From positions 868,001 through 932,000 of the forward strand of contig CAVUHC010000006.1 in NCBI GenBank assembly GCA_963741135.1: 64,000 nucleotides of DNA, in the 5' to 3' direction. Position numbers and translations under genes: made by a program. The notes under the pieces were generated by a model. That model searched no databases, had not been told where the DNA came from, and was given only the letters and a program-made list of their open reading frames with translations. The stretch comes from Gp6-AA40 sp963741135 (GTDB taxonomy: Bacteria; Acidobacteriota; Vicinamibacteria; Vicinamibacterales; UBA2999). Below, piece after piece: positions 35,618-44,601 of this stretch (position 1 is the stretch's first letter; the number at the start of each line of letters is the position of its first letter).

Positions 35618-36670
35618 CTAAATAGCGCCAGCGATCGCCTTGCCCATTTCCTGCGTCGACGCTTTCCCTCCGAGATCCGGCGTGCGCGGTCCGCTCTCGC
35701 ACACTTTCTCGATCGCGTCTTCCACCGCGCGTGCGGCCTCCGGCGAGCCGAAATGGTCGAGCATCAGCGCCGCCGACCAGATTGTCCCGATCGGGTTCGC
35801 GATGTTACGTCCCGCTATATCGGGCGCCGACCCATGCACCGGCTCGAACATCGACGGGAACTTCCGCTCGGGATTGAGGTTCGCCGACGGGGCGATCCCG
35901 ATCCCTCCCGCAACCGCTGGGCCCAGGTCCGACAGGATGTCGCCAAACAGGTTACTGCCGACAACGACGTCGAACCAATGAGGGTTGCGGACGAAATGGG
36001 CGGTGAGAATGTCGATGTGGAACTGATCCGTCTTGACGTCGGGATAGTCCTTCCCGACCGCCGCGAAGCGTTCGTCCCAGAACGGCATCGTGTGGATGAT
36101 CCCGTTCGACTTGGTGGCCGACGTCAGGTGCTTCCGCCGTTTCCGCGCGAGGTCGAACGCGTAGCGCATCACGCGATCGACGCCCTTCCGCGTGAAGACC
36201 GTCTCCTGAATGGCCATCTCGTGTTCGGTGCCGCCGAAAATACGTCCGCCAATCGACGAGTACTCGCCTTCCGTGTTTTCGCGAATGACTACGAAATCGA
36301 TGTCCTTCGCCGTGCGGTTCGCGAGCGGCGTCTCCACTCCCTTGAAGAGCCGGACGGGCCGCAGGTTCACGTACTGATCGAAGCCGCGGCGGATCGGGAT
36401 GAGCAGCCCCCAGAGCGACACGTGGTCCGGCACGCCCGGATAGCCGACGGCGCCTAGAAGGATGCTGTCGAACTTTTTCAGCTGCTCGAGGCCGTCTTCC
36501 GGCATCATGCGGCCGGTTTTCGCGTAGCCTTCGCAGCTCCAGTTGAAATGCGTCAGGTCGAAGGCAAGGCCGAACTTCTTGCCGGCCGCTTCGAGAACGC
36601 GCAGACCTTCCGGGATCACTTCGTGACCGATGCCGTCGCCCGGGATGACGGCTATCTTGAATGTAGGCAT
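35618..36670 (-). CDS. Tartrate / D-malate dehydrogenase family protein
   Basis: ATG 36670 gives 350 residues starting MPTFKIAVIPGDGIGHEVIPEGL; the upstream open frame is not family sequence. Motifs of the beta-decarboxylating dehydrogenase family are present: DQYVNLRPVRL, RENTEGEYSSIGGR, TSATKSNGI and SNLFGDILSDLG, GSAPDIAGRNIANP. DHVSLWGLLIPIRRGFDQY favours the TtuC/DmlA group over isocitrate or isopropylmalate dehydrogenase. It oxidises D-malate or tartrate with NAD. It is a single gene with no linked transporter. Confidence 0.88.
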   Translation of the reverse strand: MPTFKIAVIPGDGIGHEVIPEGLRVLEAAGKKFGLAFDLTHFNWSCEGYAKTGRMMPEDGLEQLKKFDSILLGAVGYPGVPDHVSLWGLLIPIRRGFDQYVNLRPVRLFKGVETPLANRTAKDIDFVVIRENTEGEYSSIGGRIFGGTEHEMAIQETVFTRKGVDRVMRYAFDLARKRRKHLTSATKSNGIIHTMPFWDERFAAVGKDYPDVKTDQFHIDILTAHFVRNPHWFDVVVGSNLFGDILSDLGPAVAGGIGIAPSANLNPERKFPSMFEPVHGSAPDIAGRNIANPIGTIWSAALMLDHFGSPEAARAVEDAIEKVCESGPRTPDLGGKASTQEMGKAIAGAI

Positions 36671-36797
36671 TCCGGCAATCTTATCAATGGATTGCCCCCC
36701 TGCCCCCGTGAGCCAATTACTAAAACCTTGAGGACCAGTCCCTGGGAGGTATATACAGGAGCCTCCCTTGCCGTGGGCCACACCCTGGAGAGCAGCG

Positions 36798-37565
36798 ATG
36801 AAGACCCAGATCAAGTTGGCGCTTCTGGCGGCGGTGGGCGCTGCGGGCGCAGTGGCCTTGCTCTCAGGAATGGCGATCGAAGCGGCCGACGATAAACCAG
36901 ATCTCTCCGGCATCTGGCAGGTGGTGAATACGGCCAACTGGAACATCCTGCCGCACGCGGCCTCGGCGGACGGCCCCGGCGGCCTCGGCGTCGTCGTCGG
37001 CGGCGAGCTGCCCTATCTGCCCTCGGCGCTTTCGAAGAAGCAGGAGAACTATCGCACCCGGAAGACTGCCGATACGGACGCGAGATGTCTGCTCCCCGGC
37101 GTTCCGCGTGTGATGTACGAGCCCTATCCCTTCCAGATCTTTCAGACGCCCTCAGCGGTGAGGATGGCATTTGAATACGGCCACGCGACGAGAAACATCT
37201 ATCTGAACACTCCACATCCGGAAGGTCCAATCGAGTGGTGGATGGGGGATTCACGAGGCCGCTGGGAAGGGAACACACTCGTGGTCGATGTGATCCATTT
37301 CACGGGCGAGACGTGGTTCGATCGCGCGGGCAACTATCACAGCCCCGAGATGCACGTGGTGGAACGCTACACGCTCCTGGATCGGGACCACATGCAGTAC
37401 GAAGCGACCATCGAAGACCCGAACGTGTTCTCCCGCCCCTGGACGATGCAGATGATCCTGTATCGCCACACCGAGCGGAATTTCCAGCTCCTCGAGTACG
37501 ACTGCATCACGTTTGTGGACGAGGCTGCAGGCAATCTCGCGCCACCCAGGCAGAGCCCACGATAG
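36798..37565 (+). CDS. Secreted protein of the GDSxGxWEG family, copy 1
   Basis: ATG 36798 with GGAG seven bases upstream; 255 residues. Signal peptide MKTQIKLALLAAVGAAGAVALLSGMAIEA, mature start DLSGIWQVVNTANW. Conserved block WMGDSRGRWEGNTLVVDVIHF ... VVERYTLLDRDHMQYEATIEDPNVFSRPWTM, shared with two other genes here (37591 and 49762). The paralogues are abundant in acidobacterial genomes as I remember them, and have no assigned function; a secreted beta-rich fold is inferred from alternating strands. The second copy follows 25 bp later. Confidence 0.8.
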   Translation: MKTQIKLALLAAVGAAGAVALLSGMAIEAADDKPDLSGIWQVVNTANWNILPHAASADGPGGLGVVVGGELPYLPSALSKKQENYRTRKTADTDARCLLPGVPRVMYEPYPFQIFQTPSAVRMAFEYGHATRNIYLNTPHPEGPIEWWMGDSRGRWEGNTLVVDVIHFTGETWFDRAGNYHSPEMHVVERYTLLDRDHMQYEATIEDPNVFSRPWTMQMILYRHTERNFQLLEYDCITFVDEAAGNLAPPRQSPR

Positions 37566-37590
37566 CGACGCTCATGTGAGAGGCGCAAAG

Positions 37591-38412
37591 ATGAGGAATG
37601 GCATCGGTTTCATGGCATTGCTGCTGGTGGCCGTCGTCGCCGTCGCAGCGTTTCTTTCCGTTCCTGTTGCCGGCCAGGCTCCAACGATCGCCGGTCAGTG
37701 GGACGCCGGGGCGGGGCAGGCGAACTATACGCTCGAGTTCGGGTGGCCTCCGGAGCACGCGGCGCTGATGGCCGGGAAGTCGACGCAGCGCAGTGTCATT
37801 GTCGATCCGCCCGATGGCAGGATTCCCTTCCAGCCCTGGGCGAAGGCTATCCGCGACGAGCGCGACAAACTGCATACCGATCCTGCTCGTATGAAGAGCA
37901 AGGACCTCGACCCCCAGGCGAAATGCTATCCGACCGGCGTGCCGCGTTTCGCGAACCGCGCTGGACCTGTCATCACAATCTTCCCGACCCACGTCCTGAT
38001 GCAGATTGAGTACGGACACGAGTACAGAATCATTTATACGGACGGCCGACCGCGGCTGCCCTCACCGATCAAACTGTGGAACGGCGATGCCCGCGGACAT
38101 TGGGACGGTGCCACGTTCGTGGTTGAAACGACCAACCTCAATGGATACGCGTGGCTCGACGTGATCGGAAGCTTCCTCTCCGATCAGGCAACCGTGGTCG
38201 AGCGGTTCACGCCAGTCGATGCGAACACCATGCAGTGGACTGGCACGGTCACCGATCCCACAGTGTTCACCAGGCCCTGGACGATGGGGTGGAATTACGT
38301 GCGTAGCAAGGGGCAGGAGACCCAGGGCGAAATATGGGAGAACGCCTGCGTGGAGGGGAATCGTTTCCCCGAGTGGGACGCAATCTACGCGCGCGAGCTT
38401 GCACCCAAGTGA
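37591..38412 (+). CDS. Secreted protein of the GDSxGxWEG family, copy 2
   Basis: 273 residues, signal peptide MRNGIGFMALLLVAVVAVAAFLSVPVAG-Q. The conserved block reads WNGDARGHWDGATFVVETTNL ... VVERFTPVDANTMQWTGTVTDPTVFTRPWTM, clearly homologous to copy 1. Extra N-terminal sequence (ANYTLEFGWPPEHAALMAGK) and CYPTGVPRFANRAGPV, which parallels CLLPGVPRVMYEPYP of copy 1, suggest a conserved Cys-Pro turn. The tandem arrangement implies duplication and probably co-transcription. Confidence 0.8.
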   Translation: MRNGIGFMALLLVAVVAVAAFLSVPVAGQAPTIAGQWDAGAGQANYTLEFGWPPEHAALMAGKSTQRSVIVDPPDGRIPFQPWAKAIRDERDKLHTDPARMKSKDLDPQAKCYPTGVPRFANRAGPVITIFPTHVLMQIEYGHEYRIIYTDGRPRLPSPIKLWNGDARGHWDGATFVVETTNLNGYAWLDVIGSFLSDQATVVERFTPVDANTMQWTGTVTDPTVFTRPWTMGWNYVRSKGQETQGEIWENACVEGNRFPEWDAIYARELAPK

Positions 38413-38641
38413 CGCCGATACGCGCTCAAGCCTTTCACTCTTAACGCGAGTGTGACGAATCCCAACGCCACAACTCGGGTCTTCGTTTCGTGACGACGGA
38501 CGTGTTCTTGCCGTCATGAATTCCCAGCCTAAAAATCCAAATCCCAACCGTTCTACTAACTCATTGAAAATTCGTGTTCTTCGAGCTTTTCGTGAGCTTC
38601 GTGGTTGCTTTTGTGGGCGTTACGGCCATGCGACAATATAG

Positions 38642-38683
38642 CTACATATTGCTAGTGACCTAAATAAAAAGCGCTATATGTAG
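38642..38683. promoter_or_regulatory. Tandem NrdR boxes upstream of nrdJ
   Basis: CTACATATTG (38642-38651) and CTATATGTAG (38674-38683) both match the core of the NrdR box (C-w-A-t-A-T-a-T-w-G). They are 32 bp apart, about three helical turns, as is usual for paired NrdR sites. They lie about 200 bp before a ribonucleotide reductase gene, so repression by ATP/dATP-bound NrdR is expected. Confidence 0.8.
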
Positions 38684-38694
38684 TGGTTTGACGC

Positions 38695-38723
38695 TTGACA
38701 ACGCTGGGGACTGGGCGCACTAT
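38695..38723 (+). promoter_or_regulatory. Candidate sigma-70 promoter of nrdJ
   Basis: TTGACA (38695-38700), 17 bp, CACTAT (38718-38723). The -35 is consensus, the -10 weak. It starts 12 bp after the second NrdR box and leaves a leader of about 145 nt. I did not recognise a cobalamin riboswitch in that leader. Confidence 0.45.
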
Positions 38724-38877
38724 CACCTCCGCGCTCAAAGAGGTTGAAACGGCGGGACGCGCCCAGCATTCCAGCCGCTTGAAGAGCTCATCAGGACATC
38801 TCGGGCGCACTTCAATAATCAAAGATTCCGGACCTCCCGCAGGGGTGAGGAGTGTCCAAGTTAGTTCGGAGGAACAC

Positions 38878-41800
38878 ATGGAAAGAGGCCCTGCCCGCGA
38901 AGCTGTCGCAGCCGGTCAGCAGGCGGAGACTCAGAGCGGAGCCGTCGACCCCGCGACCCGCGCGCGCAAGAGCGGCGAGCCGAGAACCGGGGAGCAAAGA
39001 GACGCAGGGTCCAGGGGCCCGGCGGTTCAAGGGCTCGAGTTTCCGCGCTACTTCACGCTGCCGGGCGTCGATCCGTTCGACGAGGTCGAATGGGAGATCC
39101 GCTCCGCCGTGATCGGCAACGAAAAGGGCAAGGTCGTCTTCGAACAGCGCGACGTCGAGATCCCGAGCTTCTGGTCCCAGCAGGCCACCAACATTGTCGT
39201 CTCGAAGTACTTCCGCGGACAGATCGGGGCGCCCGAGCGTGAGCACAGCGTCAAGCAGCTCATCGGCCGCGTCGTCGACACGATTACGCGGTGGGCGCGC
39301 GACCAGAAATATTTCGCCAGTGAAGATGCTCTGCAATCATTCAGTCACGAACTGAAGCACCTGCTCGTGTATCAGAAGGCGGCGTTCAACAGCCCGGTGT
39401 GGTTCAACTGCGGCTTCGAGGCTGCACCGCAGTGCTCGGCGTGCTTCATCAACTCGGTGAAGGACACGATGGACTCGATCCTCACGCTGGCGAGGACCGA
39501 GGGGATGCTGTTCAAGTTCGGCTCGGGCACCGGCAGCAACCTGTCGACGATCAGGTCATCGCAGGAAGTCCTTGCGGGCGGCGGCACGGCCAGCGGTCCT
39601 GTCTCCTTCATGAAGGGATACGACGCGTTTGCGGGGGTGATCAAGTCGGGCGGCAAGACGCGCCGCGCGGCGAAGATGGTCATCCTCAACGCCGATCATC
39701 CGGACATCGTCGAGTTCATCAACTGCAAGGTCGAGGAAGAGAAGAAGGCGTGGGCGCTCATCGATGCCGGTTATGACGGTTCGTTCACCGGCGTGGCGTA
39801 CGGGTCGATCTTCTTCCAGAACTCGAACAACAGCGTGCGTGTGACCGACGACTTCATGCGCGCGGTGCTGGATGACGGCGACTGGACGACGAAGGCGGTA
39901 CGCGACGGATCGCCGATGGGAACCTACAAGGCGCGCGACCTGATGCATCAGATTGCCGAGGGCACGTGGGTGTGCGGCGATCCGGGCATGCAGTTCGACA
40001 CGACCGTCAACGAGTGGCACACGTGCCCCGAGACGGATCGGATCAACGCGAGCAACCCGTGCTCCGAGTACATGTTCCTGGACGACTCGGCGTGCAACCT
40101 CTCGTCGATCAACCTGATGAAGTTCGTCAAGGATGACGGCGAGCTCGACGTGGCCGCGTTCAAGTCCGCGTGCCGGACGATGATCACCGCGCAGGAGATC
40201 ATCGTGCCGAACTCGAGCTATCCGACGCAGGCGATCGAGAAGAACAGCCACGCGTTTCGTCCGCTCGGCCTCGGCTATGCCAACCTGGGCGCGCTGTTGA
40301 TGGCGCGCGGCCTGCCGTACGACAGCGACGAGGGTCGGGCGTATGCGGCGGCGATCACCGCGGTGATGACCGGCGAGGCGTACGCGCAGTCGGCGCGGAT
40401 TGCGCGCGACCATGGCGGTCCGTTCAGCGGCTACGAGAAGAACCGCGAGCCGTTCCTGCGCGTGATGAACAAGCACAGGGAGGCGATCAGCGAGATCAGT
40501 CAGAAGTTCGTGCCGTCGGATCTCTACTCGGGGGCCAAGCAGGCGTGGGACGAGGCGGTTGAGCTCGGCGAGGACTTCGGCTACAGAAACGCGCAGGCGA
40601 CCGTGCTCGCGCCGACCGGCACCATCGGCTTCATGATGGACTGTGACACCACCGGTGTTGAGCCGGATATCGCGCTCGTCAAATACAAGAAGCTCGTCGG
40701 CGGCGGACTGATGAAGATCGTCAACGGCACCGTGCCGATGGCGCTGGGCAAGCTCGGTTACACCAAGCCCGAGGTCGAAGCGATCATCCATTTCATCAAC
40801 GAGCACGAGACGATCGAAGGGGCGCCGTTCCTCAAGGACGAGCACCTGCCCGTGTTCGACTGCGCCTTCAAGGCGTCGCAGGGCGAGCGGTCGATCCACT
40901 ACATGGGGCACATCAAGATGATGGGCGCCACGCAGCCGTTCATCTCGGGCGCGATCAGCAAGACCGTGAACGTGCCGCGCGACGCGTCAGTGGAAGAGAT
41001 TGAGAAGGCGTACCTCGAGTCGTGGCGGCTTGGCGCGAAGGCGATTTCCATCTATCGCGACGGCAGCAAGCGGACGCAGCCGCTCAACACGTCGAGGGCC
41101 GGAGTCTCCGACACACGCAACAATATGGGCGTCGGTGGGGCAGCGGTATCGGTCGTGTCCGGCTTTGGCCGGACCGATCAAGGCTTTAGCCGGACCGACG
41201 CGCCCACCGAGATCGTGCGCGAGGTCATCAAGATCGTCGAGACGCCGAAGCGGCGGAAGCTGCCCGACGAGCGCAACGCGATCACGCACAAGTTCGACAT
41301 CGCGGGGCACGAGGGGTACATCACCGTCGGCCTGTTCGAGGACGGGACGCCTGGCGAGATCTTCCTGGTGATGGCGAAGGAAGGCTCGACGATTTCGGGC
41401 TTTGCCGACGCGTTCGCGCAGGCGATTTCCTACGCGCTGCAGTACGGCGTGCCGCTGCAGGCGCTGGTGGACAAGTTCAGCCACGCGCGGTTCGAGCCGT
41501 CGGGGATGACGAAGAACCCCGAGATCCGGTTCGCGAAGTCGATCGTCGACTACATCTTCAGATGGCTGGCGACCAAGTTCCTCTCGCAGGAGGCCCAGTA
41601 CCGTGCGGGCGTGAATATCGATGCCCCTGCAGAGAATTCTGAAGGGGTAGAGAATTCTGAAGGGGGAAGGGGGAAGGGGGAAGGGGATAGGGCTGATTCA
41701 GGCAAGAGGCCCGAGGCTGTAGGGGCCGGCTTCAGACGGCCTGAAGCGAAGATCGCCTTCTCGCCGAAGCCTCCGAACGAAACAAAGGGCTCGCCGTTTG

Positions 41801-41916
41801 CGGCGATTCAGAACCAGGAAGACGCGCCGCCGTGCAGCACGTGCGGGTCGATCATGATCCGCAGCGGGAGCTGCTACAAGTGCAGCAACTGCGGTACGAC
41901 ATCAGGCTGTGCCTGA
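38878..41916 (+). CDS. nrdJ: Class II adenosylcobalamin-dependent ribonucleotide reductase
   Basis: ATG 38878 has a strong site CGGAGGA; 1,012 residues. Catalytic features: FNSPVWFNCG ... CSACFINSVKDT, FGSGTGSNLSTIRS, NPCSEYMFLDDSACNLSS, and PTGTIGFMMDCDTTGVEPD. The C-terminus has a zinc-ribbon like CSTCGS ... CYKCSNCGTTSGC. It makes dNTPs from ribonucleotides with a B12 radical and needs no oxygen. Two linkers are inflated by repeat-derived sequence: SGFGRTDQGFSRTD (about residue 760) and NSEGVENSEGGRGKGEGD plus VGAGFRRPEA (about residues 918-955). It is controlled by the NrdR boxes upstream. Confidence 0.95.
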   Translation: MERGPAREAVAAGQQAETQSGAVDPATRARKSGEPRTGEQRDAGSRGPAVQGLEFPRYFTLPGVDPFDEVEWEIRSAVIGNEKGKVVFEQRDVEIPSFWSQQATNIVVSKYFRGQIGAPEREHSVKQLIGRVVDTITRWARDQKYFASEDALQSFSHELKHLLVYQKAAFNSPVWFNCGFEAAPQCSACFINSVKDTMDSILTLARTEGMLFKFGSGTGSNLSTIRSSQEVLAGGGTASGPVSFMKGYDAFAGVIKSGGKTRRAAKMVILNADHPDIVEFINCKVEEEKKAWALIDAGYDGSFTGVAYGSIFFQNSNNSVRVTDDFMRAVLDDGDWTTKAVRDGSPMGTYKARDLMHQIAEGTWVCGDPGMQFDTTVNEWHTCPETDRINASNPCSEYMFLDDSACNLSSINLMKFVKDDGELDVAAFKSACRTMITAQEIIVPNSSYPTQAIEKNSHAFRPLGLGYANLGALLMARGLPYDSDEGRAYAAAITAVMTGEAYAQSARIARDHGGPFSGYEKNREPFLRVMNKHREAISEISQKFVPSDLYSGAKQAWDEAVELGEDFGYRNAQATVLAPTGTIGFMMDCDTTGVEPDIALVKYKKLVGGGLMKIVNGTVPMALGKLGYTKPEVEAIIHFINEHETIEGAPFLKDEHLPVFDCAFKASQGERSIHYMGHIKMMGATQPFISGAISKTVNVPRDASVEEIEKAYLESWRLGAKAISIYRDGSKRTQPLNTSRAGVSDTRNNMGVGGAAVSVVSGFGRTDQGFSRTDAPTEIVREVIKIVETPKRRKLPDERNAITHKFDIAGHEGYITVGLFEDGTPGEIFLVMAKEGSTISGFADAFAQAISYALQYGVPLQALVDKFSHARFEPSGMTKNPEIRFAKSIVDYIFRWLATKFLSQEAQYRAGVNIDAPAENSEGVENSEGGRGKGEGDRADSGKRPEAVGAGFRRPEAKIAFSPKPPNETKGSPFAAIQNQEDAPPCSTCGSIMIRSGSCYKCSNCGTTSGCA
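41631..41746. repeat. Repeat insertions inside the nrdJ C-terminal linker
   Basis: AGAGAATTCTGAAGGGG occurs twice (41631-41647 and 41650-41666), followed by GGGGGAA heptamers to 41685. Then 41721-41746 has GGGGCCGGCTTCAGACGGCC, a relative of the palindrome GGGGCCGGCTTCAGCCGGCC at 42060. All remain in frame and encode a Gly/Glu/Arg-rich linker. Confidence 0.8.
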
Positions 41917-41951
41917 TGTCGTGCATGCGGCCTGTATCTACCGGAACGGCT

Positions 41952-41972
41952 TAACGCCGTTCCTTGATAGCG
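41952..41972 (+). terminator. Hairpin after nrdJ
   Basis: GGAACGGC-TTAAC-GCCGTTCC: a perfect 8-bp stem with 5-nt loop, 36 bp after the nrdJ stop. It is followed by TTGAT, not a true U-tract, so termination is uncertain. Confidence 0.4.
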
Positions 41973-42022
41973 GCTGCGCGTAACGTAGGGCGGGTCTCGT
42001 CGGACACGCCGATCGATCGTAG

Positions 42023-42048
42023 AGGCGGACCTTCAGGTCCGCCTTTTT
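42023..42048 (+). terminator. Rho-independent-like terminator / palindromic repeat
   Basis: AGGCGGACC-TTCA-GGTCCGCCT with a following TTTTT. Stem 9 bp, GC-rich, with T-run: a textbook intrinsic terminator, about 105 bp after nrdJ. The same GCGGACC-loop-GGTCCGC unit occurs inside the helicase gene at 61658-61678, so it is also a dispersed repeat. Confidence 0.65.
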
Positions 42049-42054
42049 CTTCGT

Positions 42055-42180
42055 ACGTGGGGGCCGGCTTCAGCCGGCCCGGAACGCCGGCCAGTCCTGC
42101 CGGCCATCCTGCCTTCGCCGAAGGCTCGGCAAGGCAAGCCGCCGCTGGCTACTGGCTTCGCGAGACACTTCGGCGTGCGA
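42055..42180. repeat. Composite palindromic repeat cluster
   Basis: Contains GGGCCGGCTTCAGCCGGCCC (42060-42079), GCCGGCCAGTCCTGCCGGCC, GCCTTCGCCGAAGGC and CTTCGCGAGACACTTCGGCG. The last is the reverse complement of the CGCCGAAG-GTCTCGCGAAG core found at 57903 and 48188. GGCCGGCAGGACTGGCC also recurs at 48340. No gene is supported; the frame at 41964-42350 is repeat-derived. Confidence 0.65.
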
Positions 42181-42420
42181 GGCTGCACCCGCGAACCGCG
42201 CTTGGAGATGTTGTAGCTGAACTCATCGACACAACGTTCGGCTACCGCACTGTAGCTCGACGTCACCTCTTGCTGTTCGATCTGATCGCCACTTCCGATG
42301 GTGTCTGGACGTCCGAAATGCATGTCCCGGAGAGATCACTGGTGAAATGACGCCTGCGGCCTGCGCAGCAGATGGCGGATCTTCGGTTAGGTCCCAGGCA
42401 GTCGCGCAGCGACACGACAT

Positions 42421-42720
42421 GTTGCGGCGGATGCGGGTATCTCGGGCCGAGGCCGACTACGGAGCATGCCGCTGCGTCGCGAAGCCGGAAAGCGCGCGAG
42501 CGAGGCTTCCGCGTCGACTTCCGTCCATGCGTTTTCTTTGCCGCGCATCAGCGCCGGCGTTTTGTGCCGCGTGACGGATGTCGCATCGAGGTAGCTGCGA
42601 GTCGACGCGGACGCGTACGCGCTAGAGCCGCGAATGCGAGAGCGCTTTCCCGGCATGCGGAGTCGGAGGCCGAGCGCCCGAGATACCCGCGTCCGCCGCA
42701 ACGATTCATGCCAGGAGAGG
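42421..42720. repeat. Two inverted copies of an interspersed repeat
   Basis: Copy at 42571-42715 runs from GATGTCGCATCGAGGTAGCT to CCGCGTCCGCCGCAACGATT. A diverged copy in opposite orientation occupies 42421-42520 (GTTGCGGCGGATGCGGGTAT onward). Copies also occur at 48098-48266 and 57893-57974. The copy at 42571 lacks about 32 bp present in the 48098 copy. Together the pair forms a large imperfect palindrome. Confidence 0.65.
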
Positions 42721-42837
42721 CGCGCAAGCCGCACGGCGGCGGCTGTCCGGCAGGCCTGTCCGGCATCATCGAATGAAATTCGAATGCTTCCAGCCCCTGC
42801 CAGACACCTCCATTGGCGTCCGTTGGAAAAAGGTGTC

Positions 42838-43143
42838 CTATGCCCACACGCTTGCCGGGAGCGCGCGAGCGAGAAAGTCAAAGACGTTACCCTCCGAGAG
42901 CTCGCGCAACATCACAACGGTCGTGATGTGATCGAAGTGTCCGCTGTCGGCAGCTCCGTTCAACTGGATGGCGAGGCGACTCCATCGTTGGATTTCCCTC
43001 TTCTGGCCTTCGGTTTCAAACACCATTGTGGCTCGCAGCATAACGCCGAACTCTAGACGTCGCGACGCGCGGTTGGGTGCGAATCGCAGCGCGACGAGTC
43101 TTTCTCCGCTTTCGGCACGCACGCAGACCTTGAATGCCGCCAT
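42838..43143 (-). CDS. Small hypothetical protein divergent from POT transporter
   Basis: 101 residues, MAAFKVCVRAESGERLVALRF ... SEGNVFDFLARALPASVWA. I recognise no family. The amino-acid composition is balanced, and the start lies 14 bp from the divergent transporter gene. Against it: it is short and beside a repeat-filled gap. It may be a small real gene or chance. Confidence 0.35.
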   Translation of the reverse strand: MAAFKVCVRAESGERLVALRFAPNRASRRLEFGVMLRATMVFETEGQKREIQRWSRLAIQLNGAADSGHFDHITTVVMLRELSEGNVFDFLARALPASVWA

Positions 43144-43157
43144 AATCGCAGCCCACC

Positions 43158-44535
43158 ATGACAGTAGTCGCCGCGCCGTTTCAGGCTATCCCACATACCA
43201 CTGACGTGCTCGGTCATCCGCGCGGGCTGGTAACCCTCGCCAGCACCGAGCTCTGGGAGCGAATTTCCTTTCACGGAATGCAGGCCCTGCTCACGCTCTA
43301 CATGGCTGAGCAGCTCCTGTTGACTGGACACGTCGAAAAGATTGTCGGCTTCTCGCGTTTCCGCGCGGTCATTGAAGGCGTGACCGGTGTGTTGTCGACG
43401 CAGGCTCTCGCGGCACAAATCTTCGGTCTTTACGTGGGGCTGGTGTACTTCACGCCCGTATTCGGCGGGTTGGTTGGCGACAGGGTGCTCGGACGACGCA
43501 ATGCGGTGGCGCTCGGTGCGTTGCTGATGACGGCAGGCCATTTCTGCATGGCGTTTGACCAGTCGTTCCTGCTGGCGTTGCTCCTGCTCATTCTTGGCGC
43601 CGGATGTCTGCGTGGAAATCTGCTGTCTCAGGTTGGACAACTCTATCGACCCGAGGATCGTCGCCGAGCCGACGGTTTCCAGATTTACTACAGCATGGTC
43701 AACACAGGAGCGTTCATCGCTCCATTGGTGACCGGTGCGCTCGGGAAGTTTTATGGCTGGCACGTGGCTTTCGGATTTGCCGGATTCGGTATGCTGGCCG
43801 GTCTCATCATCTATGTCGACAGGACGCCAGCATGTACCTGTTGACGCATCGCGGAAGGTCACGATCGCGGCCACGAGGCTGACCCCGGAGGAGCGGCGCG
43901 TTGTCCTCGTTCTGATCCTGCTCTTGCCGGCGCTCACGATGTTCTGGATCGCACAGTCGCAGATCTGGAACGTCTACAACCTGTGGGCGCGCGATCATGT
44001 CGACCTGACCATCGCCGGATGGAGCATGCCGGTGCCGTGGCTTCAATCGCTCGACGGCCTTGGTCCCGTTGTATTTGTGCCACCGGTCTTGTTTCTGTGG
44101 CGCAGACTGGCGAGGCGCGGACGAGAGCCCGACGATGTCGGCAAACTTGGGGTGGGTTGCCTGCTGTTCGGAGCCGCGGTTGCCTGGCTTGCGTGCGGCC
44201 AGCTGGTCGCTCCCACCGGTGGGAAGGTGCCGCTCGGCTGGGCGGTAGGATTCCACTTTCTGTCGGCGATCGGCTACCTTCACGTTCAACCTGTCGCCAT
44301 CGGCCTATTTGCACGCACGGCACCCAAAGCTGTGAACGCCATGATGATCGGCGTTTACTTCTTGTCGATTTTTGTGGGCAGCACGATCAGTGGACGGCTC
44401 GGAGGGCTGTACCAGCAATTATCGCCGTTGCAGTTCTGGTTGCTCCATGCGGCGATTGTCAGCGGCGGGGGATCGCTGATTCTGCTCTTTGCGAGGCCGT
44501 TGCGCCGCGAGTTGGTACCCCAACACTTCAGCTGA
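43158..44535 (+). pseudogene. POT-family peptide transporter with frameshift
   Basis: The first frame (43158-43844) gives the N-terminal half of a POT/PTR symporter: GLVTLASTELWERISFHGMQALLTLYM is the ExxERxxYYGMRxxL-type motif, followed by FGLYVGLVYFTPVFGGLVGDRVLGRR. The second frame (open from 43735, unique from about 43830 to 44535) carries the C-terminal half with about six helices, including FHFLSAIGYLHVQPVAIGLFARTAPKAVNAMMIG. The frames cross near 43820-43835; one base is the difference. The joined product of about 460 residues has the normal length for a proton-coupled di/tripeptide importer. Confidence 0.8.
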
Positions 44536-44601
44536 GGGTTTGCGTCAATCGCACGCTTGCTTATCACGGCGTTCGCGAGTTTTCTCTGGAGACGGCATGC
44601 C

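Noticed and set aside
38724..38877. Cobalamin riboswitch in the nrdJ leader
   Set aside because: Expected for a B12 enzyme in some genomes, but I did not find the GCCACTG-type B12 box in this strand and the leader is short.
41964..42350. 128-codon frame after nrdJ
   Set aside because: Largely translated from dispersed palindromes (VGAGFSRPGTPASPAGHP); no family likeness.
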